Below, one piece after another: positions 24,941-33,468 of a DNA stretch of 40,917 bases. Within the stretch, counting starts at the first letter, position 1. Each line of letters opens with the position of its first letter. Below the pieces are notes generated by a model. That model worked only from the letters and a program-made list of their open reading frames with translations, did no database searches and was not told where the DNA came from. This DNA is from Pseudomonadaceae bacterium UBA5811 (GTDB lineage: Bacteria > Pseudomonadota > Gammaproteobacteria > Pseudomonadales > Pseudomonadaceae): NCBI GenBank assembly GCA_002417905.1, contig DIDB01000158.1:1-40917 (forward strand). The letters are read 5' to 3'. A program made the position numbers and the translations under genes.

Positions 24941-26446
24941 TCAGTCCTCGGCGAAAGCCACTTGGCGCGTGGAACGAAAACGAGGTACAGCCAACAGCGC
25001 CACAAACAGGACGGCCAGAACCAGCAAGGAGGCGCTAATAGGCCGAGTAAAGAACACCGTCGGATCACCCCGCGACAGCAGCATGGCGCGGCGCAGGTTT
25101 TCCTCCATCAGCGGGCCGAGGACAAAACCCAACAACAGGGGCGCAGGCTCACACTGAAGTTTGATGAACAGATAACCCAGCAAGCCAAAACCCACGGTTA
25201 AGAACACATCAAACAGGCTGTTATTGACGCTAAACACCCCGATGCAGCAGAACAGCAAAATCGCGGGATAGAGCATCCGATAGGGCACCGACAGCAAACG
25301 TACCCAAACCCCGATCAGCGGCAAATTGAGCAGCAGCAGCAAGGCGTTCCCCACCCACATACTGACGATCACGCCCCAAAACAGCTCTGGACGCTCGGTC
25401 ATCACCTGCGGGCCGGGCACAATGCCGTGAATCATCATCGCGCCGATCATCAGCGCCATCACCGCATTGGACGGCAAGCCCATCACCAGCAGTGGAATAA
25501 AGGAAGTCTGGGCTCCGGCATTGTTGGCGGACTCTGGCCCAGCCACGCCCTCAATCGCGCCTTGTCCAAACTCCTGCGGGTTCTTTGATAAACGCTTCTC
25601 AATCATGTACGAAGCAAAGGCACTGAGCATCGCTCCGCCACCCGGCAACACGCCCAAAAGGGAACCTAGAGCCGAACCCCGCAGCACGGGTTTCCATGAG
25701 CGGCGATAATCGTCACCCGTTGGCAATACTGAGCCTACCGTCTTAATCACCTGCTCGCGGCTGTGGTCACGCTCCAGATTGGCAATGATCTCGCCAAGGC
25801 CAAAAATGCCCATGGAAATCACCACAAAGCTGAGGCCCTCGGCCAGCTCCGGGATGCCAAAAGTGAAACGCTCCTCTCCCGAATTCACATCGGTTCCGAC
25901 CAGCCCCAGCAGCAGACCCAGCAGGGTCATGGCCACCGCTTTGAGTACATCGCCCTGGGCCAGCACAACGGCCGCAATCAGCCCCAGGACCATCAGCGAG
26001 AAATATTCGGCAGGGCCGAATTTCAGGGCAAAGTCCGCCAGCGGGATGGCCGCAGCTGCCACAACCAGGGTAGATACCGTACCGGCGAAAAAAGAACCGA
26101 TGGCGGCAATGCCCAGTGCGGCACCTGCCCGTCCTTTTTGCGCCAGCGCATGGCCATCCAGGCAGGTCACCAGTGATGAGGACTCCCCGGGCAGGTTCAC
26201 CAGTATCGCGGCCGTTGACCCTCCATACTGGGCACCGTAATAAATGCCCGACAGCATGATAAGTGCCGACACCGGTGGCAGGCCGTAAGTCACTGGCAAC
26301 AGCAGGGCAATGGTAGCCACCGGTCCGATGCCGGGCAGGACACCCACCAGAGTGCCCAGTGTCACCCCGACCAGGCAATACAGCAGGCTGCTCCAGCTCA
26401 GGGCCGTATCGGCTCCCAGTGCCAGATGGGATACCAGCGCCTCCAT
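24941..26446 (-). CDS. tctA: Tripartite tricarboxylate transporter large permease TctA (mosaic gene)
   Basis: 501-residue inner-membrane permease of the TctABC system. Canonical segments are [40 protein letters not shown] (with GE next), [40 protein letters not shown] and [15 protein letters not shown]. About 12 membrane segments are expected. The ATG at 26446 overlaps the tctB stop (TGATG); the open frame extends further upstream without homology. The first third (about 26446-25950) uses CTG and CGG codons like tctB and the flanks. The rest uses TTG, TTA, CGC and CGT like the downstream genes. The gene therefore looks like a recombination mosaic with an intact frame. Confidence 0.94.
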   Translation of the reverse strand: MEALVSHLALGADTALSWSSLLYCLVGVTLGTLVGVLPGIGPVATIALLLPVTYGLPPVSALIMLSGIYYGAQYGGSTAAILVNLPGESSSLVTCLDGHALAQKGRAGAALGIAAIGSFFAGTVSTLVVAAAAIPLADFALKFGPAEYFSLMVLGLIAAVVLAQGDVLKAVAMTLLGLLLGLVGTDVNSGEERFTFGIPELAEGLSFVVISMGIFGLGEIIANLERDHSREQVIKTVGSVLPTGDDYRRSWKPVLRGSALGSLLGVLPGGGAMLSAFASYMIEKRLSKNPQEFGQGAIEGVAGPESANNAGAQTSFIPLLVMGLPSNAVMALMIGAMMIHGIVPGPQVMTERPELFWGVIVSMWVGNALLLLLNLPLIGVWVRLLSVPYRMLYPAILLFCCIGVFSVNNSLFDVFLTVGFGLLGYLFIKLQCEPAPLLLGFVLGPLMEENLRRAMLLSRGDPTVFFTRPISASLLVLAVLFVALLAVPRFRSTRQVAFAED

Positions 26447-26925
26447 CAGAACGCGCCCGCCAAGGTAGCCGGCAGCACAGGCAGCGGCAGGCCCAGACCA
26501 AAAGAGAACACCGCTACGCCAAACAGGGCCAGCCCCGCACTCAGCCCCAGCAGTTCCGGCAGATGTACCTCGCGCCGGGCCAGACCACTGAGCAGGGTCA
26601 GCCCCATGATGGCCAGCAGCAGGCCCTGTTCCTGGGCCAAGATGCCAAATGCCAGTGCCCCGGCCACGATAAACAGGACAGGACGCCATTGCAGGCTGGC
26701 CAGCAGGTGTTCATCCATATTACGGCCCAGCCCAAGGCCACGGGCCAGCAGAACCATACCCAGCACGGCCAAAATGCCCCCCAGTACCAGCGGGCAATAA
26801 CCGGCGCCCATCCGCATGGCGTTACCCAGGCTGTACTGGCTGGCCAGCCCGGTTCCCGCCAGCCCCATCCCCAGAAACAGCATGCCGCTGGCAAAATCCC
26901 GGTTATTGATTATTTTGATCAACAT
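26446..26925 (-). CDS. tctB: Tripartite tricarboxylate transporter small permease TctB
   Basis: 159-residue small membrane subunit with about four hydrophobic segments: FASGMLFLGMGLAGTGLA, CPLVLGGILAVLGMVLLARG, a VLFIVAGALAFGILA stretch, and ELLGLSAGLALFGVAVFSFG. The ATG at 26925 has a strong GGAGG seven bases upstream; the longer frame to 26991 lacks support. It is the first gene of the ten-gene unit ending at 16940 and overlaps tctA. An 11-bp AT-rich dyad lies about 80-115 bp upstream. Confidence 0.9.
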   Translation of the reverse strand: MLIKIINNRDFASGMLFLGMGLAGTGLASQYSLGNAMRMGAGYCPLVLGGILAVLGMVLLARGLGLGRNMDEHLLASLQWRPVLFIVAGALAFGILAQEQGLLLAIMGLTLLSGLARREVHLPELLGLSAGLALFGVAVFSFGLGLPLPVLPATLAGAF

Positions 26926-27003
26926 AAAAATCCTCCGATACCTTCCGTATCTTTCAGCAGCGAGCCTACTGGGCATCCCGCTTAAGATCAAAAAACTATT
27001 TAA

Positions 27004-27040
27004 AATATGCTTATTACGTTTTTATAGTTATAAGCATATT
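27004..27040. repeat. 11-bp AT-rich dyad upstream of tctB
   Basis: AATATGCTTAT (27004-27014) is matched exactly by ATAAGCATATT (27030-27040). It lies between the end of the SfnB-like gene at 27117 and tctB. Reading leftward it is followed by a T-rich stretch including six T's, so it may end the upstream transcript. Its AT-rich, promoter-like setting equally fits an operator for the tctBA operon. Confidence 0.6.
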
Positions 27041-27116
27041 CTCAAAACACCACGGATCGGGTACGGATAGGCCCGGAAGCTCTAGGCGTACCTGAAGCAA
27101 CCTGCAGCGGCAGAAA

Positions 27117-28319
27117 TCAGGAATAGGCCGTTGGCACAGGCGCTGTACCCGAGAGCAGCCAGCGGCCAAGGTCGCGGATCTTGTAATCCAGCGGATCATG
27201 CAGCGTATGGGTCCGGACATTGCGCCAGAAGCGGTCATACCCCAGATGCGCCCGGGCTGAACGGGCACCCATCAGATCAAACATCTGACTGCTGGCCTCC
27301 AGCCCGGCCTGTTGCGCCAGAATCTTGGCCTCAGCAGCGGCAATGGCCACCTCGCCACGCTGTTCAGCCGACAGGGCCGGCCCCCGGGCAAACGCTGCCT
27401 CAAACAGGGCAATCGCCTCATCAATCTGCCGCAGGGCCGGCTTCAGCTGCAGCCATAACCGGGCCAGCCGCTGCTGGATAAAAGGATCATCGACGGCCCG
27501 CTCCACCCCGGAAGACAGCCACGGCCTGGCCTGCTCCTGCAGAAAACGGCGACTGGTGCCAAAGGCGGCCTGCCCCAGACTGGCAAACAGGATGGCCATC
27601 ACCAGATGCACCATGCAGGTCCGCAGAGTGGCAAAAGGACTGAATACATGGCCTGGCGCTGCCAGAATCTCTGCCGGCTCAATCCGCACGCCATGAAACA
27701 GGGCAGTTCCGCTGTCTGTCTGGCGCTGTCCGATACCATCCCAGTCATCGTTGATCTGGATGCCCTGGCGGCTGGCTGGCACACAGGCAATCAGCAGGCT
27801 GGCCGTGGGCTCATGCCAGCCCGAAATGATCAGCCGGTCGGCACCCAGTGCACCGGAGCAAAAGGCTTTCTCGCCATCCAGCCGATAGCTGCCGTCCGGC
27901 TGGGTCGTGACCACGACCCGATGGTCCAGCGGATTGAGCGTATTGCCCCAGAACTGGTTTAGCAGCAGGCTTTCTCCCAGAAACTGTTTCTGCTGCTCAT
28001 GGGTTCCCCAGAACTGGATACTGGCGTGCTGCATGTGATGAAAAGCGTAAATATGCGCCAGCGCGCTATCCGCCTCCGCCAGGATTGCTACCGTTTCCAG
28101 GATTTCTGTCCAGCGGGCTCCCGGCCCACCGACCCAGGAGGGGATGCTCAGGCTCAACAGGCCGCTGTCACGGATCAGCTGGCGCTCGGCCGCGGCATGC
28201 CCGCCCCGCCGGTCCCGTTCCACGGCTGTTTTGGCCAGGGTTGCGGCCAAGGCCCTGGCGGTTTCAGCGGCTGGAACGGCTGGCGCAATGCTTTGCTGCA
28301 GGTGATGTGATGTACTCAT
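27117..28319 (-). CDS. SfnB/DszC-like flavin oxidoreductase (copy 3)
   Basis: 400-residue acyl-CoA-dehydrogenase-fold protein of the SfnB sulfur-acquisition family. Segments include LLSLSIPSWVGGPGARWTE, EADSALAHIYAFHHMQHASI, QFWGNTLNPLD, RLDGEKAFCSGALGADRLII, NDDWDGIGQRQTDSGTALF and YDRFWRNVRTHTLHDPLDYK. It is diverged from the two copies near 10 kb. A 109-bp gap, holding only a short palindrome, separates it from the TauD-type gene upstream. It is the last gene of the long minus-strand series starting at 37425. It probably oxygenates a sulfur compound with reduced flavin; substrate unknown. Confidence 0.87.
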   Translation of the reverse strand: MSTSHHLQQSIAPAVPAAETARALAATLAKTAVERDRRGGHAAAERQLIRDSGLLSLSIPSWVGGPGARWTEILETVAILAEADSALAHIYAFHHMQHASIQFWGTHEQQKQFLGESLLLNQFWGNTLNPLDHRVVVTTQPDGSYRLDGEKAFCSGALGADRLIISGWHEPTASLLIACVPASRQGIQINDDWDGIGQRQTDSGTALFHGVRIEPAEILAAPGHVFSPFATLRTCMVHLVMAILFASLGQAAFGTSRRFLQEQARPWLSSGVERAVDDPFIQQRLARLWLQLKPALRQIDEAIALFEAAFARGPALSAEQRGEVAIAAAEAKILAQQAGLEASSQMFDLMGARSARAHLGYDRFWRNVRTHTLHDPLDYKIRDLGRWLLSGTAPVPTAYS

Positions 28320-28371
28320 CAGAAATGTCCATCCGGACAGCGCCCGCGCGTTGGGTGCGCCGGAAAAGCTG

Positions 28372-28384
28372 TCCTGTTACAGGA
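28372..28384. repeat. 13-bp palindrome TCCTGTTACAGGA
   Basis: Perfect palindrome with a single central base, in the 109-bp gap upstream of the SfnB-like gene. The same nine bases CCTGTTACA recur at 36276-36284 before the aldolase gene. It could be an operator half-site pair; evidence is position and symmetry only. Confidence 0.3.
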
Positions 28385-28428
28385 ACGGGCCCGGTGGTTT
28401 GCCCCGGGTTCAGGAGTTGTGATCCAGT

Positions 28429-29280
28429 TCAGAAAGTGACCCGGTGCATCAGGCGCCGGGCCGGTGAATAATCGGCCACGGCTGCATGCTGGGTGGCCAG
28501 GTTATCCCAGACCGCCAGGGTACCTGTTTCCCAGCGCAGGCGGGCCTGGAACTCGGGCCGTTCAAACCGGGCAAACAGCAGTTGCAGCAGATCTTCGCTG
28601 TCCTGGCGGGACAAGCCATCAATGGCCGTGGTGTATTTGGGATTGGCAAAAACAAATTTCCGGCCGGTCAGCGGATGAGTCATGACCAGTGGATGCTGAC
28701 GCGGCGGATGGTCGGCCATGATCTGCAGGTAGCGCGCCTCACCACCGGGCCCGGCCCGCAAAATGCGCCCCCAGGCGCTTTTTTCGATACTGTGGATTGC
28801 ATTCAGCCCCTCGATATCCCGGGCCAGCCCGCCGGGCAGGCTTTCAAAAACGGCAACCCCCGATGACCACAGGGTGTCCCCACCACAGGGTGGCAGAACC
28901 CGGGCATACAGCACCGCCCCGGCCGGCGGAGCCGCCAGATAGCTGACATCCGAATGCCACTGTTCAGTGGTATAGCGCGGACCTCCGGGCCTGGATTCAA
29001 TAAGTTCCACCAGATCCTGCTCGGCGCTGAGGGGAAAATAGGCTTTGGCCCGGTCCGGATGGCCAAAGAGCCGGGCCAGCTCAACCTGACAGGCCGGGGT
29101 CAGCTGCTGGCCACGGAAAAACAGGACCTGATATCGGGCCAGCGCCTGGCGCAGTACTCCGGCCTGTGACTCCGTCAGGGGTGCGGACAGGTCCAGCGGA
29201 CCAACAGTGGCACCGATATGGGGAGCATAGGGCTGAATGCCCGGAGAATCGGTACGGGACACAAGGGTAGCGGATGACAT
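28429..29280 (-). CDS. TauD/TfdA-family 2-oxoglutarate-dependent dioxygenase
   Basis: 283-residue Fe(II)/2-oxoglutarate dioxygenase; TauD members hydroxylate taurine or other sulfonates and sulfates next to the C-S or O-S bond, releasing sulfite or sulfate. The iron triad is visible: WHSDVSY (His109, Asp111) and TQHAAV (His265), with Arg276 in SPARRLMHR to bind 2-oxoglutarate. LTGRKFVFANPKYTTAIDGL is typical of the TauD group. The ATG at 29280 is preferred over 29292, since GGAG lies 6 bases before it. It follows a TctC gene by 17 bp, an unusual partner for TauD, which normally pairs with tauABC. Substrate could be taurine, an alkyl sulfate or another sulfonate. Confidence 0.92.
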   Translation of the reverse strand: MSSATLVSRTDSPGIQPYAPHIGATVGPLDLSAPLTESQAGVLRQALARYQVLFFRGQQLTPACQVELARLFGHPDRAKAYFPLSAEQDLVELIESRPGGPRYTTEQWHSDVSYLAAPPAGAVLYARVLPPCGGDTLWSSGVAVFESLPGGLARDIEGLNAIHSIEKSAWGRILRAGPGGEARYLQIMADHPPRQHPLVMTHPLTGRKFVFANPKYTTAIDGLSRQDSEDLLQLLFARFERPEFQARLRWETGTLAVWDNLATQHAAVADYSPARRLMHRVTF

Positions 29281-29297
29281 GCGGTTCTCCATGAAAC

Positions 29298-30299
29298 TCA
29301 GTTTGAAAGACGGGCCTGCAAGCGGCGCTGCTCCTCCAGCTCCTGACGGATACGGGCAATAGCCTGCTCGCCAGTCTGGAATATCACCCGGTTACCCTGG
29401 CCTTCGGCAACCTTGCGGAACGCTGGACTATGTACCACCTGCTCCAGGGCGCTTCGCAAACGGGCCAGAACGGTGGGTGGAATACCGGCCGGGGCCACCA
29501 GTCCGTTCCAGAGCGCCAGATCCGGACCATGGATACCCCGTTCGGCGCTGGCCGGGACATCCGGCAGCTCCGGCAGGCGGTGTTTGCCAATAACCAGCAG
29601 GGGAACCAGAACACCACGGGCATAGTGGCCACTGGCACTGGGATAGTCGGTACCACCAACCTCCACATGGCCAGCAGCCAGATCAGCCACCTGGGGTGCC
29701 GTACCCTTGTAGGGCACTCTGGTCAAATTCAGGGCACTGTGCTCATGCTCGGCCAGCAGATCGACAAACAACCCGGAAACCGTACCATTACCGGTAGTGC
29801 CCAGCGTTACGGGCGGGGCCCTGTAATCATGGAGACGGGCCAGAAATGCCTCAAACGTCCTGATGCCACTGGACCGATGAGCCCAAAGCACCAGCTCGGA
29901 TTCCACAAAAAGCCCAACCGGGGTGAAATCCCGCAACGGATCAAAACCGGCGGTTTCTGGCGATGCAACCACGTTGCCGATAAACGACACCGTATTGGGA
30001 GCCAGTAGGATATAGCCATCCGGCGCACTGCGGGCGACGGCCTGGCTGGCAATGGCCCCTGTGGCTCCGGGCCGGTTTTCTACAATGACGGGTTGTCCGA
30101 GCCGGGCCGAAAGCTCGCTGGCAATGACCCGGCCAAACACATCACTGGGGCCACCCGCCGGCCAGGGCACCACATAACGGATCGGCCGGACCGGCCAGGC
30201 ATCAGCTGCCTGGATCCGCAACGGAGCCACGCTGACCAGCAGGATGCCTGCCAGTAGCACCACCCAGGCAGCTACCCGGGAAAATCCTGGCGAAAACAT
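29298..30299 (-). CDS. TctC/Bug-family solute-binding protein (block F, copy 2)
   Basis: 333-residue periplasmic binding protein with signal peptide (VVLLAGILLVSVAPLRIQA). It has VRPIRYVVPWPAGGPSDVFG, GQPVIVENRPGATGAIASQA, LTRVPYKGTAPQVADLAAGH and NGLVAPAGIPPTVLARL. It is very like the preceding gene at 30317, sharing ENRPGATGAI, NVVASP, GHRL/KHRL-ELP and QGxRVIFQTG near the end, so the two are tandem duplicates. No TctAB permease genes accompany them here; they may serve the TctAB at 24941-26925 or a distant one. Confidence 0.93.
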   Translation of the reverse strand: MFSPGFSRVAAWVVLLAGILLVSVAPLRIQAADAWPVRPIRYVVPWPAGGPSDVFGRVIASELSARLGQPVIVENRPGATGAIASQAVARSAPDGYILLAPNTVSFIGNVVASPETAGFDPLRDFTPVGLFVESELVLWAHRSSGIRTFEAFLARLHDYRAPPVTLGTTGNGTVSGLFVDLLAEHEHSALNLTRVPYKGTAPQVADLAAGHVEVGGTDYPSASGHYARGVLVPLLVIGKHRLPELPDVPASAERGIHGPDLALWNGLVAPAGIPPTVLARLRSALEQVVHSPAFRKVAEGQGNRVIFQTGEQAIARIRQELEEQRRLQARLSN

Positions 30300-30316
30300 G
30301 AGGGTATCCTCCCGGA

Positions 30317-31294
30317 CTAGCGCAGGCTGTGCTGGAAACGGCGACGGCTATCCAGCTCATCCCTGAGACGCGCCAGGGCTTCATCACCAGTCTGGAAAAT
30401 CACCCGGCTGCCCTGGCCCTCAGCGATCTTGCGGAACGCTTCACTGTAGGCAGCCTGCCGGGTAGCCTCACGCAACCGGCTGACTACCGCGGGCGGCGTG
30501 CCTGCAGGCGCAAACAGGCCATTCCAGATGGTGAAATCCGGCTCTTTGAGCCCCAGCTCAAAACTGGTGGGCACACCTGGCAGCTCCAGCAACCGGTGCC
30601 TGCCAATCACCAGCAGGGGAACAAGCCGGCCACGGTGGTAATGGCCACTGGCGGCGGGATAATCAACAGCTCCGATCGCAATGTGCCCGGCCACCAGATC
30701 GGCCAGCTGCGGGGCAGTCCCCTGATAGGGCACCTTTAGCAGATTCAGTCTGAAGTGGCGTCCCAGCTGTTCGACGGACTGCTCCGAAACAGATCCACTG
30801 CCCGTCGTGCCGAAAGAAACCGGCTCCCCGTCCGGCTGTCTGGCCCGCGTTAACAACCCGTCCAAATTCCGGATGCCACTGGATGCCTCTGCCCACAGCA
30901 CAACCGATGAATCGACAAACAGGCCAATGGGCACAAAATCCTTGAGCGGATCAAACCGGACCGTACCCGGGCTGGCCACCACATTGCCAATAAAGGCTGT
31001 CACGTTGGGCGCCAGCAGGGTATAGCCATCCGGCCTGCTGCGGGCGACGGACTGGGCACCAATAGCCCCCGTGGCTCCCGGCCGGTTTTCCACCACCACA
31101 GGCTGCCCCAGAATCCGCGACAGCTCACTGGCAATGGTCCGCCCAAAGGTATCGGTAGGCCCGCCCGCCGGCCAAGGCACCACATAGCGGATCGGGTGAG
31201 CCGGCCAGCCGGCTGTTTCCGCCATGGCACAGCCTCCTCCCCAATACAGCACAATCGCCAGAAGTGACAAAACGAATCCGGTAAACCGATACAT
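30317..31294 (-). CDS. TctC/Bug-family solute-binding protein (block F, copy 1)
   Basis: 325 residues from the ATG at 31294, chosen because a signal peptide begins there (MYRFTGFVLSLLAIVLYWGG, then GCAMA); the open frame extends upstream without homology. Family segments are HPIRYVVPWPAGGPTDTFG, GQPVVVENRPGATGAIGAQS, LLKVPYQGTAPQLADLVAGH and GLFAPAGTPPAVVSRLREA. It is separated by 17 bp from its near-duplicate at 29298. The preceding 100 bp, after the thioredoxin gene, show no clear promoter or terminator. Confidence 0.92.
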   Translation of the reverse strand: MYRFTGFVLSLLAIVLYWGGGCAMAETAGWPAHPIRYVVPWPAGGPTDTFGRTIASELSRILGQPVVVENRPGATGAIGAQSVARSRPDGYTLLAPNVTAFIGNVVASPGTVRFDPLKDFVPIGLFVDSSVVLWAEASSGIRNLDGLLTRARQPDGEPVSFGTTGSGSVSEQSVEQLGRHFRLNLLKVPYQGTAPQLADLVAGHIAIGAVDYPAASGHYHRGRLVPLLVIGRHRLLELPGVPTSFELGLKEPDFTIWNGLFAPAGTPPAVVSRLREATRQAAYSEAFRKIAEGQGSRVIFQTGDEALARLRDELDSRRRFQHSLR

Positions 31295-31394
31295 GGATCC
31301 AGACCCCATCCCTATGGCGGGAGGCCGGACGTATGACGTGCCGGTAAACCTGCCTGAAAACAGTACATGCCCGATGGTTGACCCCGGGTAACAA

Positions 31395-31886
31395 TCAATG
31401 CAAATGGCGCTTCTCTGGCCGGAAGGGCTGATCCTCATAACGCCCCTGCTGCACATACTGGCCCAGCCGGATCAGGTCGTCCGCTGCCAAAACTCCCTGA
31501 TAACGGGTTTCCAGCCGGCCCTGCACATCAAAAAACACAAAAGCCGGTGCCCCGGAAATTCCCAGGGAGCGGGCCCAGTGCAGCGCACTGCACTGCTGGC
31601 CATCAGGCGTCCGGAGCAGTCTGGGATCATCCAGCAAAACCCGGACACTGCGGTAATACGGCTGCCAGGCTGCCTCGACCGCCGGCTGTCCGAATACCTG
31701 ATCATGCAAATAGCGGCACTGGGGGCAATCACGCAGCTCAAAGACCACTACCAGTCGCAGGCTGTGACGGGAAACCTGTTGCCGGAACACGGCCAGATCC
31801 TGTACCTGCCGGTCAAACAGGGCCGCCGGAGCAGGACCGCCAGACAGCAGCAGAACCAAGGCCAGAACCCGGCAGACCGCGCTCAC
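31395..31886 (-). CDS. Periplasmic thioredoxin-fold protein (SoxW-like, CPQC)
   Basis: 163-residue exported thioredoxin-like protein. The signal peptide (VLALVLLLSGGPAPA) is followed by a domain with the redox pair CPQC (Cys54, Cys57) in VVVFELRDCPQCRYLHDQVF, and ISGAPAFVFFD supplies the cis-Pro loop. It resembles thioredoxins such as SoxW that keep periplasmic sulfur-handling proteins reduced; the SoxW link is an inference. Translation starts at GTG (31886), which overlaps the permease stop as GTGA, so it is coupled to the ABC transporter. It may reduce disulfides in substrate or binding protein. The other sox genes are absent. Confidence 0.85.
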   Translation of the reverse strand: MSAVCRVLALVLLLSGGPAPAALFDRQVQDLAVFRQQVSRHSLRLVVVFELRDCPQCRYLHDQVFGQPAVEAAWQPYYRSVRVLLDDPRLLRTPDGQQCSALHWARSLGISGAPAFVFFDVQGRLETRYQGVLAADDLIRLGQYVQQGRYEDQPFRPEKRHLH

Positions 31887-32668
31887 CGGTGTTGTCCCCA
31901 GAACAGCAGATGCCGGCGGAGCCGATCCAGCAACGACATACTGATAAAGGTCACCAGTCCCGTGTACAGAATGCCGGCAACCATCTTCGGATAATCAGCA
32001 AAATCAGCGTAATACTGCACAAAGTGACCCAGCCCGGCATTGGCGCCAAACAGCTCGGCCACTGTCAGCAGGACAAACGCGAAGCCCAGCCCGACCGCCA
32101 TGCCTGAAAACAGATGCGGCAGGGTGGCCGGTAACAGCACCAAGCGGCCGTATTGCCAGCCCCGCAGCTCCAGCATCCTGGCGTTATCCAGATAACGCCG
32201 GTCCAGGGCATGCACCCCGGCGACCACACTCTGGAAAACCGGCCAGAACGCACCAACAAACACCACAAAAATGGCCGAGGCGAGAAAACCGGGCAACAGC
32301 GCAATGGCGTAAGGGATATACACCGTAGGCGGTACCGGAGCGGCCACCCTGGCAAACGGCAGCCAGATACGTCCGGCCCGTGGCCGGGCGCCTGCCCAGA
32401 GCCCCAGCGGGGTTCCCAGCAATACAGCCAGCCCAAAACCAGGTAACAGGATGCCCATAGAAGACAGGGTACCCTGCCACAGCTCCGGCAGGGACTCCCA
32501 CAATGCCCGGGCCGTGACCTGTGGTGAGGGAATCAGCGGATTGGCACCCAGAGGCAGGCAGGCACTGAGCAGTTGCCAGACCAGCAATAGCACCGGCCAC
32601 AGCAGCAGGAACTCATAACGCTGCACCCGGCACCGGATGGCCAGCGTAACAGGTGGATGCGCACTCAT
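31883..32668 (-). CDS. SsuC/TauC-type ABC transporter permease (block F)
   Basis: 261-residue membrane subunit of a second sulfonate/nitrate/taurine-class importer. Hydrophobic segments include YEFLLLWPVLLLVWQLLSAC and GFAFVLLTVAELFGA, and the coupling loop is DNARMLELRGWQYGRLVLLP with ATLPHLFSGMAVG after it. It overlaps the ATPase gene by ATGA and the thioredoxin gene by GTGA. It is clearly diverged from SsuC at 494, so the system is not a recent duplicate. Together with the ATPase and the two binding proteins upstream it forms a complete importer. Confidence 0.9.
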   Translation of the reverse strand: MSAHPPVTLAIRCRVQRYEFLLLWPVLLLVWQLLSACLPLGANPLIPSPQVTARALWESLPELWQGTLSSMGILLPGFGLAVLLGTPLGLWAGARPRAGRIWLPFARVAAPVPPTVYIPYAIALLPGFLASAIFVVFVGAFWPVFQSVVAGVHALDRRYLDNARMLELRGWQYGRLVLLPATLPHLFSGMAVGLGFAFVLLTVAELFGANAGLGHFVQYYADFADYPKMVAGILYTGLVTFISMSLLDRLRRHLLFWGQHR

Positions 32669-33468
32669 ACGGTTGTCTCCCGTGGTAACAAGCCGCCAGG
32701 ATCACCCAGGATTCCGGCCGCCAGCCAGTCATGGACCTGCCCGCGCAGGGCATGCAGGCCCGGATCGTCAAACAGCTGCTGACGCTGGCGCGGCCGGGCC
32801 AACGGAACCTGGAGATCGGCAATGATCCGTCCGGGGCTGGAGCCCAGAATCACCACCCGATCCCCCAGATACAGAGCCTCCTCCACATCATGAGTGACAA
32901 ACAGTACGGTCTTGGCCGGCGTCGAGGCCTGCCAGACCCCGGCCAGCACATCCTGCAGGCGGGCCCGGTTGAGCGGATCCAGTGCCCCAAAGGGTTCATC
33001 CAGCAACAGCAGGGGCGCCCCAAGGGCAAAAGCCCGGGCCAGCGCTGCACGCTGCTGCATGCCACCCGAGACTTCAAAGGGATAGCGGTGACAGGCTGAA
33101 CCCAGTCCGACCTGTACCAGAAAATCACTGGCCCTGTTCCGGGCAATGGCCCGGGACAGGGCCGGCTGCGTCTGGCGCAGGGCCAGGCGGACGTTTTCCT
33201 CCAGCGTCAGCCAGGGAAACAGGCTGTAATCCTGGAACACGACCCCACACTGGAGCGAAGGTCCGCCAACCGGCTGGCTCCGCCAGAACAGCCGGCCACC
33301 GGAAGGCGGCTGCAAACCGGCCACCAGACGCAACAGACTGGACTTTCCGGAGCCACTGGCACCCAGAATGGAAACCAGCTGGCCTTCAGGAACCTCCAGA
33401 TCCAGACGGCCCAGAATCCGCTGCGGCCCCTGATCCAGGGTAATCCCCTGCAAGGACAGGCCGCTCAC
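32665..33468 (-). CDS. SsuB/TauB-type ABC transporter ATP-binding protein (block F)
   Basis: 267-residue ATPase. Walker A is GASGSGKSS (36-44), the Q-loop VVFQDYSLFPW, the signature VSGGMQQRAALARA (133 on), Walker B LLLLDEPFGALD (154 on) and the H-loop VTHDVEEAL (His193). The GTG start at 33468 overlaps the stop of the binding-protein gene as GTGA, and its own stop overlaps the permease start. Class assignment to the nitrate/sulfonate/taurine family is firm; the substrate is unknown. Confidence 0.92.
   Translation of the reverse strand: MSGLSLQGITLDQGPQRILGRLDLEVPEGQLVSILGASGSGKSSLLRLVAGLQPPSGGRLFWRSQPVGGPSLQCGVVFQDYSLFPWLTLEENVRLALRQTQPALSRAIARNRASDFLVQVGLGSACHRYPFEVSGGMQQRAALARAFALGAPLLLLDEPFGALDPLNRARLQDVLAGVWQASTPAKTVLFVTHDVEEALYLGDRVVILGSSPGRIIADLQVPLARPRQRQQLFDDPGLHALRGQVHDWLAAGILGDPGGLLPRETTV

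Noticed and set aside
26446..26689. Upstream extension of tctA to 26689
   Set aside because: The extra 81 residues overlap tctB in another frame and have low-complexity composition. TctA homology starts at the ATG at 26446, which overlaps the tctB stop.
28320..28428. Rho-independent terminator between the TauD-type and SfnB-like genes
   Set aside because: Only a 13-bp palindrome with a one-base centre and loose GC-rich pairing is present; there is no stable stem followed by a T-run.
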